From Flavihumibacter fluminis (lineage in GTDB: Bacteria; Bacteroidota; Bacteroidia; Chitinophagales; Chitinophagaceae), in assembly GCF_021491375.1 (NCBI RefSeq), contig NZ_JAKEVY010000001.1, positions 372,001 through 436,000 on the forward strand: a stretch of 64,000 nt of DNA. Direction: 5' to 3'. The stretch's first letter is position 1; each line of letters opens with the position of its first letter. The position numbers and the translations under genes were made by a program. Shown piece by piece: positions 60,797-64,000 of this stretch. The notes under the pieces are model-generated. The model was not told the origin of the DNA. It saw only the letters and a program-made list of their open reading frames with translations, and did not search any database.

Positions 60797-61366
60797 GTGA
60801 CTTCGGATCCGATAGAAAAAGCCTTATTGGAAGGATTGGCCAGGAATGACAGAGCCGCTACCACCACCCTTTACAGGGAGCATTTCGGAATGATTCAGGC
60901 ACTGATTCTCAATAATAACGGAACAGTGGATGATGCCCGGGATGTGTTCCAGGAGGCAATGGTAGTATTGTATGAAAAAGTAAAATCAGGTGAATTTGAA
61001 CTGAGCTGCCAGCTTAAAACATATATATATAGTATATGCAGACGGCTCTGGCTTAAAAAGCTAACTCAAAAACAGCGGTTTTTACCGGAATTGGAGGGAA
61101 CTGATTCATGGATTGCAGTAGAAGAAGATCTGGAACACTTTGAGCAGCAGGACCAGGCATTTCATTTGATGGAAAAAGCGATGAACAGCCTGGGTGAGCC
61201 CTGCCGAAGTTTACTGGATGCTTTTTATCTGCAAAAAAAATCCATGATTGAAATTGCTTCGGTATTTGGATATACCAATGCCGATAATGCCAAGACCCAG
61301 AAGTATAAATGCCTTACCCGATTGAAAAAAATATTCTTCGCCCAATATAAAAACCTGGAAGTATGA
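60797..61366 (+). CDS. ECF-type RNA polymerase sigma factor, coupled to protease fusion
   Basis: A 189-residue sigma-70 family protein: region 2 (ALILNNNGTVDDARDVFQEAMVVLYEKV, TYIYSICRRLWLKKL) and region 4 HTH (LLDAFYLQKKSMIEIASVFGYTNADNAKTQKYKCL). It begins with GTG. Region 4 resembles the sigma factors of Bacteroidota that pair with long-tailed membrane partners. The stop overlaps the next gene by four bases (ATGA). Upstream TTATTTTG is a weak -7 candidate. Confidence 0.88.
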   Translation: MTSDPIEKALLEGLARNDRAATTTLYREHFGMIQALILNNNGTVDDARDVFQEAMVVLYEKVKSGEFELSCQLKTYIYSICRRLWLKKLTQKQRFLPELEGTDSWIAVEEDLEHFEQQDQAFHLMEKAMNSLGEPCRSLLDAFYLQKKSMIEIASVFGYTNADNAKTQKYKCLTRLKKIFFAQYKNLEV

Positions 61367-62457
61367 GAGAAGACATGCAGTTACTGGAAGCCGTAGAACG
61401 TTACCTGAATCAGCAAATGAGTCAGGAGGAAAAGCTGCATTTTGAACAATTGCGTGCTTCCAATCCGGAAGTCGACCATTTGGTTGTTGAACACCAGCTC
61501 TTTCTGCAGCAGATGGAAAATTTCGGCAATCGGAAACAATTCCAGAGCTCCCTAAACGAAATCCATAATGACCTGGTTACAAAAGGTGAAATCAAAACGG
61601 TTCAACCTAAAGTAAAAGTCATTCAATTGGTTGATAAGTATAAAAAGGTATTTGCCCTGGCAGCCTCTATTGCCGGTATTACTGCACTGGCGATTTCCGG
61701 ACTGGTAACCTACTTCACGCCAAAAAGTAACCCTTCGGATATAGCTCAGCTTAAAAAAGAAATCAATACGGTTAAGATCAGCCAGAAACAAACCGAGAAT
61801 GAAATCAATACGCTGAAACATGCACCGAATCGTCCGGCTATTCCAGGAAAATTTGGAGGAACCGGATTCCTGATTGACGGAAAAGGTTACCTGGTTACCT
61901 CTGCCCATGTGGTAGCTAAAGCTGACTCCGTATACATCGTTAATACAAAAGGAGAATACTTCAAGGCAAGAACAGTTCATGTGAATGATCATACCGATAT
62001 CGCTATTCTGAAAATTGAAGATCCCCGTTTTGAGCCGGTTCGCCATCTGCCTTATGGCATCCGCAAAGCAAAAGCGGACCTGGGTGAACAGATCTTTACA
62101 TTAGGTTATCCCCGTACCGAGATCGTATACAATGAAGGATATCTGAGTGCCAAAACCGGTTACAATGGTGATACGGTTACCTATCAGATAGCTATTTCTG
62201 CCAACCCGGGTAACTCTGGTGGCCCCATCTTCAACCAGCACGGTGAAGTGATCGGTGTACTTAGCGGTAAACAGGTTACTGCGGAGGGAGTAGTTTTTAG
62301 CAGCCAGAGTAAGAACATTTTCAGAGCTCTGGACTCACTCAAACAGGATAGCAGCACCACTATCCGCATTCAGAGCAACTCCTCCGTAAAAGGAATTGAC
62401 CGGGTAATGCAGATCAAAAGAATCGAGGAGTGTATTTACAATGTAATGAGTTATTGA
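61363..62457 (+). CDS. Membrane fusion of anti-sigma-like domain and HtrA-type serine protease
   Basis: A 364-residue single-pass membrane protein. Residues 1-90 are a soluble, helical, anti-sigma-like part (LEAVERYLNQQMSQEEKLHF), residues 97-117 a transmembrane helix, residues 122-152 a coiled coil (DIAQLKKEINTVKISQKQTE), and 163-340 a trypsin-like S1C domain. The triad is complete: H182 in VTSAHVV, D212 in HTDIAIL, S285 in NPGNSGGP. There is no PDZ domain. The protease would lie in the periplasm and the N-terminus in the cytoplasm near the coupled sigma factor. Confidence 0.9.
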   Translation: MREDMQLLEAVERYLNQQMSQEEKLHFEQLRASNPEVDHLVVEHQLFLQQMENFGNRKQFQSSLNEIHNDLVTKGEIKTVQPKVKVIQLVDKYKKVFALAASIAGITALAISGLVTYFTPKSNPSDIAQLKKEINTVKISQKQTENEINTLKHAPNRPAIPGKFGGTGFLIDGKGYLVTSAHVVAKADSVYIVNTKGEYFKARTVHVNDHTDIAILKIEDPRFEPVRHLPYGIRKAKADLGEQIFTLGYPRTEIVYNEGYLSAKTGYNGDTVTYQIAISANPGNSGGPIFNQHGEVIGVLSGKQVTAEGVVFSSQSKNIFRALDSLKQDSSTTIRIQSNSSVKGIDRVMQIKRIEECIYNVMSY

Positions 62458-63173
62458 GCCGGAAGTAATTTCAGCCTGATATTACGGTACTGAACCCACA
62501 TTTGTGGTGCAACGTGCAGTTGCAATCCCAGTAACCCTTTGACTGATCTGTTGACTGAATCAGCATCCAGCAATGCGCTCATTTTTTTTCCATTGATAAA
62601 GTGCTCATATCGGAAACCTGCAGCTTTGATCACTAACTCATTCCAATCATTGGTTTTTATTGCATTCCGGAGTTCGTCCTGTGAACCAAGGCTATCCAGT
62701 ACAATTGGCCCGGCGCCTGTCTTAAATTCAACAGACTCTCCTCTTTTAGCCAAAAAGCCACGCCCTCTCTCTTCATAGTTTTGTCCTGTATAGGTATTGG
62801 CGCCATCAATATCTGCCTGATATCCTTTTAGTGCATAGCGCAAACCAGGCACTTCCTGGCTCCGGTATTGAACCCCACTATTCCCCTGCTCACTTATTCT
62901 GTATTCCAATGTCAACTCAAAGTCTGATGGTAATTCACCGGTATAAACAAGAAATGTATTGTATTCCAACGGATGTTCCGGAGTTACTTCTCCGAAAATA
63001 GAACTATCCCTGATTTTCCAGTAGCTGGTATCTCCTTCCCAATTGGTAAAACTGACTCCATCAAAGAGTACATTCGTCTTTTCCTCTTTTGCAGCTGGTG
63101 TAGCACATCCTGCCAAAGCAACCATCCCGATTATAAATCCTACAGCTGCGCACGATCCGATTCTATTGTTCAT
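62451..63173 (-). CDS. DUF1080 (3-keto-disaccharide hydrolase domain) lipoprotein
   Basis: A 240-residue lipoprotein (lipobox LAGCATP) with the DUF1080 jelly-roll domain. Marks are LFDGVSFTNWEGD, SDFELTLEYRISEQGNSGVQYRSQE and NDWNELVIKAAG, with a GYQADIDG motif. Characterised relatives hydrolyse 3-keto-glycosides or bind glycans in the periplasm. It overlaps the end of the protease fusion gene by 7 bases (convergent) and lies seven bases after the cytochrome gene, so the two form an operon. Confidence 0.88.
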   Translation of the reverse strand: MNNRIGSCAAVGFIIGMVALAGCATPAAKEEKTNVLFDGVSFTNWEGDTSYWKIRDSSIFGEVTPEHPLEYNTFLVYTGELPSDFELTLEYRISEQGNSGVQYRSQEVPGLRYALKGYQADIDGANTYTGQNYEERGRGFLAKRGESVEFKTGAGPIVLDSLGSQDELRNAIKTNDWNELVIKAAGFRYEHFINGKKMSALLDADSVNRSVKGLLGLQLHVAPQMWVQYRNIRLKLLPAQ

Positions 63174-63180
63174 CTGCCTA

Positions 63181-64000
63181 TTATTTTTTTCTGAATAAAC
63201 TATCCTCCCGGTTTCCTCCTGCTTTCAGGTACGCCAGTAAATCCTTTAATTCTTCCGGATTCAGGCGGTTTATCATATTGGGCAACATAGGAGAAATCTC
63301 CGACAACCGGGTTCGAACCACATCTGATTTGGCGAGCATCCGATGTTCCTGCGGCGCAAAAGGATTCTGTGCAATCGTGTAGCCCTTTTCATCCTCATCA
63401 ATCAATCTTCCCATTACAGTTTTGCCGGTTCGGAGATAGAAAACGGTTGCACCATACTGATCAGAGATGGATTTATTGGGTTCAATAATGGCTTCCAGCA
63501 TATCATGGTAGGAGAATCGGGTACCCAACTGCGTTAGATCGGGACCGCTTACGCCTCCCTCTCCTTTCATAGTATGACAGGAAGCGCATAAACTGGTTAC
63601 GAAGAGTCCCTGTCCTCTTTCAAAATTCCGATTGCTCATTCCGCTATCTACATACTTCATAGCATCTTCCACTGTCCAATCGCGGCCTGGTCCCTTGGGC
63701 TGCACTGCTTTTCCGGATTGCGCCACCACGGGCCGATTGGCAATAGAATCGCCGGATAAATCATTAAAGTAGGTAAATCTATTTTGAGGAACACCACTTA
63801 ATGCCTGCTTCCTGGCCAGGTTGATAAAACCAGCATAACTATGTCCGCCCTGGAACTGGAAAGCCTTTGTAAACCAGGCGAAATACTCCTTTTGCTGGGG
63901 TTCGTTCATTCCAGAACGGACCTGGCTGAGCACAGTAGCATAATAGGTTTGATTTTGCGGCGGAAATTTAGCCAGCGTACCTGCTATTCCCATTCCATAA
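63181..64000 (-). CDS. Cytochrome c domain protein, C-terminal part, cut by window edge
   Basis: The C-terminal 272 codons or so of a larger protein that continues beyond the window; the frame is open through base 64000. A c-type haem site CASCH lies in a segment LFVTSLCASCHTMKGEGGVSGPDL, and the end MINRLNPEELKDLLAYLKAGG is typical of the large haem-binding proteins found next to DUF1080 genes in Verrucomicrobia, Planctomycetes and Bacteroidota. These are linked to sugar oxidation. The start is unknown. Confidence 0.88.
   Translation of the reverse strand, partial: YGMGIAGTLAKFPPQNQTYYATVLSQVRSGMNEPQQKEYFAWFTKAFQFQGGHSYAGFINLARKQALSGVPQNRFTYFNDLSGDSIANRPVVAQSGKAVQPKGPGRDWTVEDAMKYVDSGMSNRNFERGQGLFVTSLCASCHTMKGEGGVSGPDLTQLGTRFSYHDMLEAIIEPNKSISDQYGATVFYLRTGKTVMGRLIDEDEKGYTIAQNPFAPQEHRMLAKSDVVRTRLSEISPMLPNMINRLNPEELKDLLAYLKAGGNREDSLFRKK

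Noticed and set aside
1-64000. Prophage, integrative element or insertion sequence in the window
   Set aside because: No transposase, integrase, phage structural gene, or direct-repeat boundary was found; gene order and style are uniform.

Overview
This window reads as chromosomal DNA of a Bacteroidota species, most likely family Chitinophagaceae or a close relative. The evidence is the gene content and architecture: type IX secretion C-terminal sorting domains, DUF3857/transglutaminase proteins, DUF4421, DUF2911, DUF4197, anti-sigma-like proteins fused to outer-membrane barrels, an alpha-glucan phosphorylase of the Bacteroidota type, TAnnTTTG-type -7 promoter elements and no clear Shine-Dalgarno motifs. 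No rRNA, tRNA, prophage, insertion sequence or CRISPR array was seen. About 66 genes are packed on both strands with short gaps, and the only gene-free stretch above 300 bases is 60029-60450.

Layout. 1-5.6 kb: the end of a GH20 hexosaminidase, a DUF4268 protein, cysM overlapping a SET-domain gene, phoH with a terminator, then lipoprotein-ppa-TSUP transporter. 5.6-13 kb: NlpC/P60 peptidase, an ECF sigma factor with a small membrane partner, guanine deaminase with a lipoprotein, QueD, a MazEF-like pair, a thioredoxin-fold protein with a changed active site, a YdeI-like protein and an SRAP protein. 13-21 kb: clpB, a serine-hydrolase homologue that has lost its catalytic residues, and two overlapping DUF3857/transglutaminase genes. 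21-28 kb: queG, then an ECF sigma / anti-sigma-barrel fusion / LVIVD lipoprotein operon, then sppA-SRPBCC-DUF2911. 28-45 kb: folK, a deoxynucleoside kinase, MFS and CPA2 transporters, gcvP, polysaccharide deacetylase, DnaJ-like protein, lactonase, a NylB-type hydrolase, Uup-type ABC-F, MFS and DUF4197. 45-53 kb: FKBP isomerase, heptad-repeat arrays around a terminator, PKD protein, alpha-glucan phosphorylase, an MntR-like regulator with a candidate operator, two Crp/Fnr paralogues and icd. 53-60 kb: a minus-strand operon for surface proteins (T9SS cargo, a sorting-domain protein, a 1383-residue repeat protein, a small basic protein). 60-64 kb: an alanine-rich lipoprotein, an ECF sigma factor coupled to a membrane anti-sigma-like/HtrA-type protease fusion, and DUF1080 plus cytochrome c genes cut by the edge.

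How it works together. Most of the window is housekeeping metabolism (cysteine, glycine cleavage, TCA cycle, folate, queuosine, pyrophosphate) mixed with envelope functions. Three separate ECF sigma loci, each with a differently built membrane partner, suggest several envelope-sensing circuits. The strongest candidates for undescribed biology are the sigma factor/anti-sigma-protease module at 60.8-62.5 kb, the surface operon with its repeat protein, the inverted heptad-repeat arrays at 46.3-46.5 kb, and several proteins that keep a known fold but lack the expected catalytic residues.
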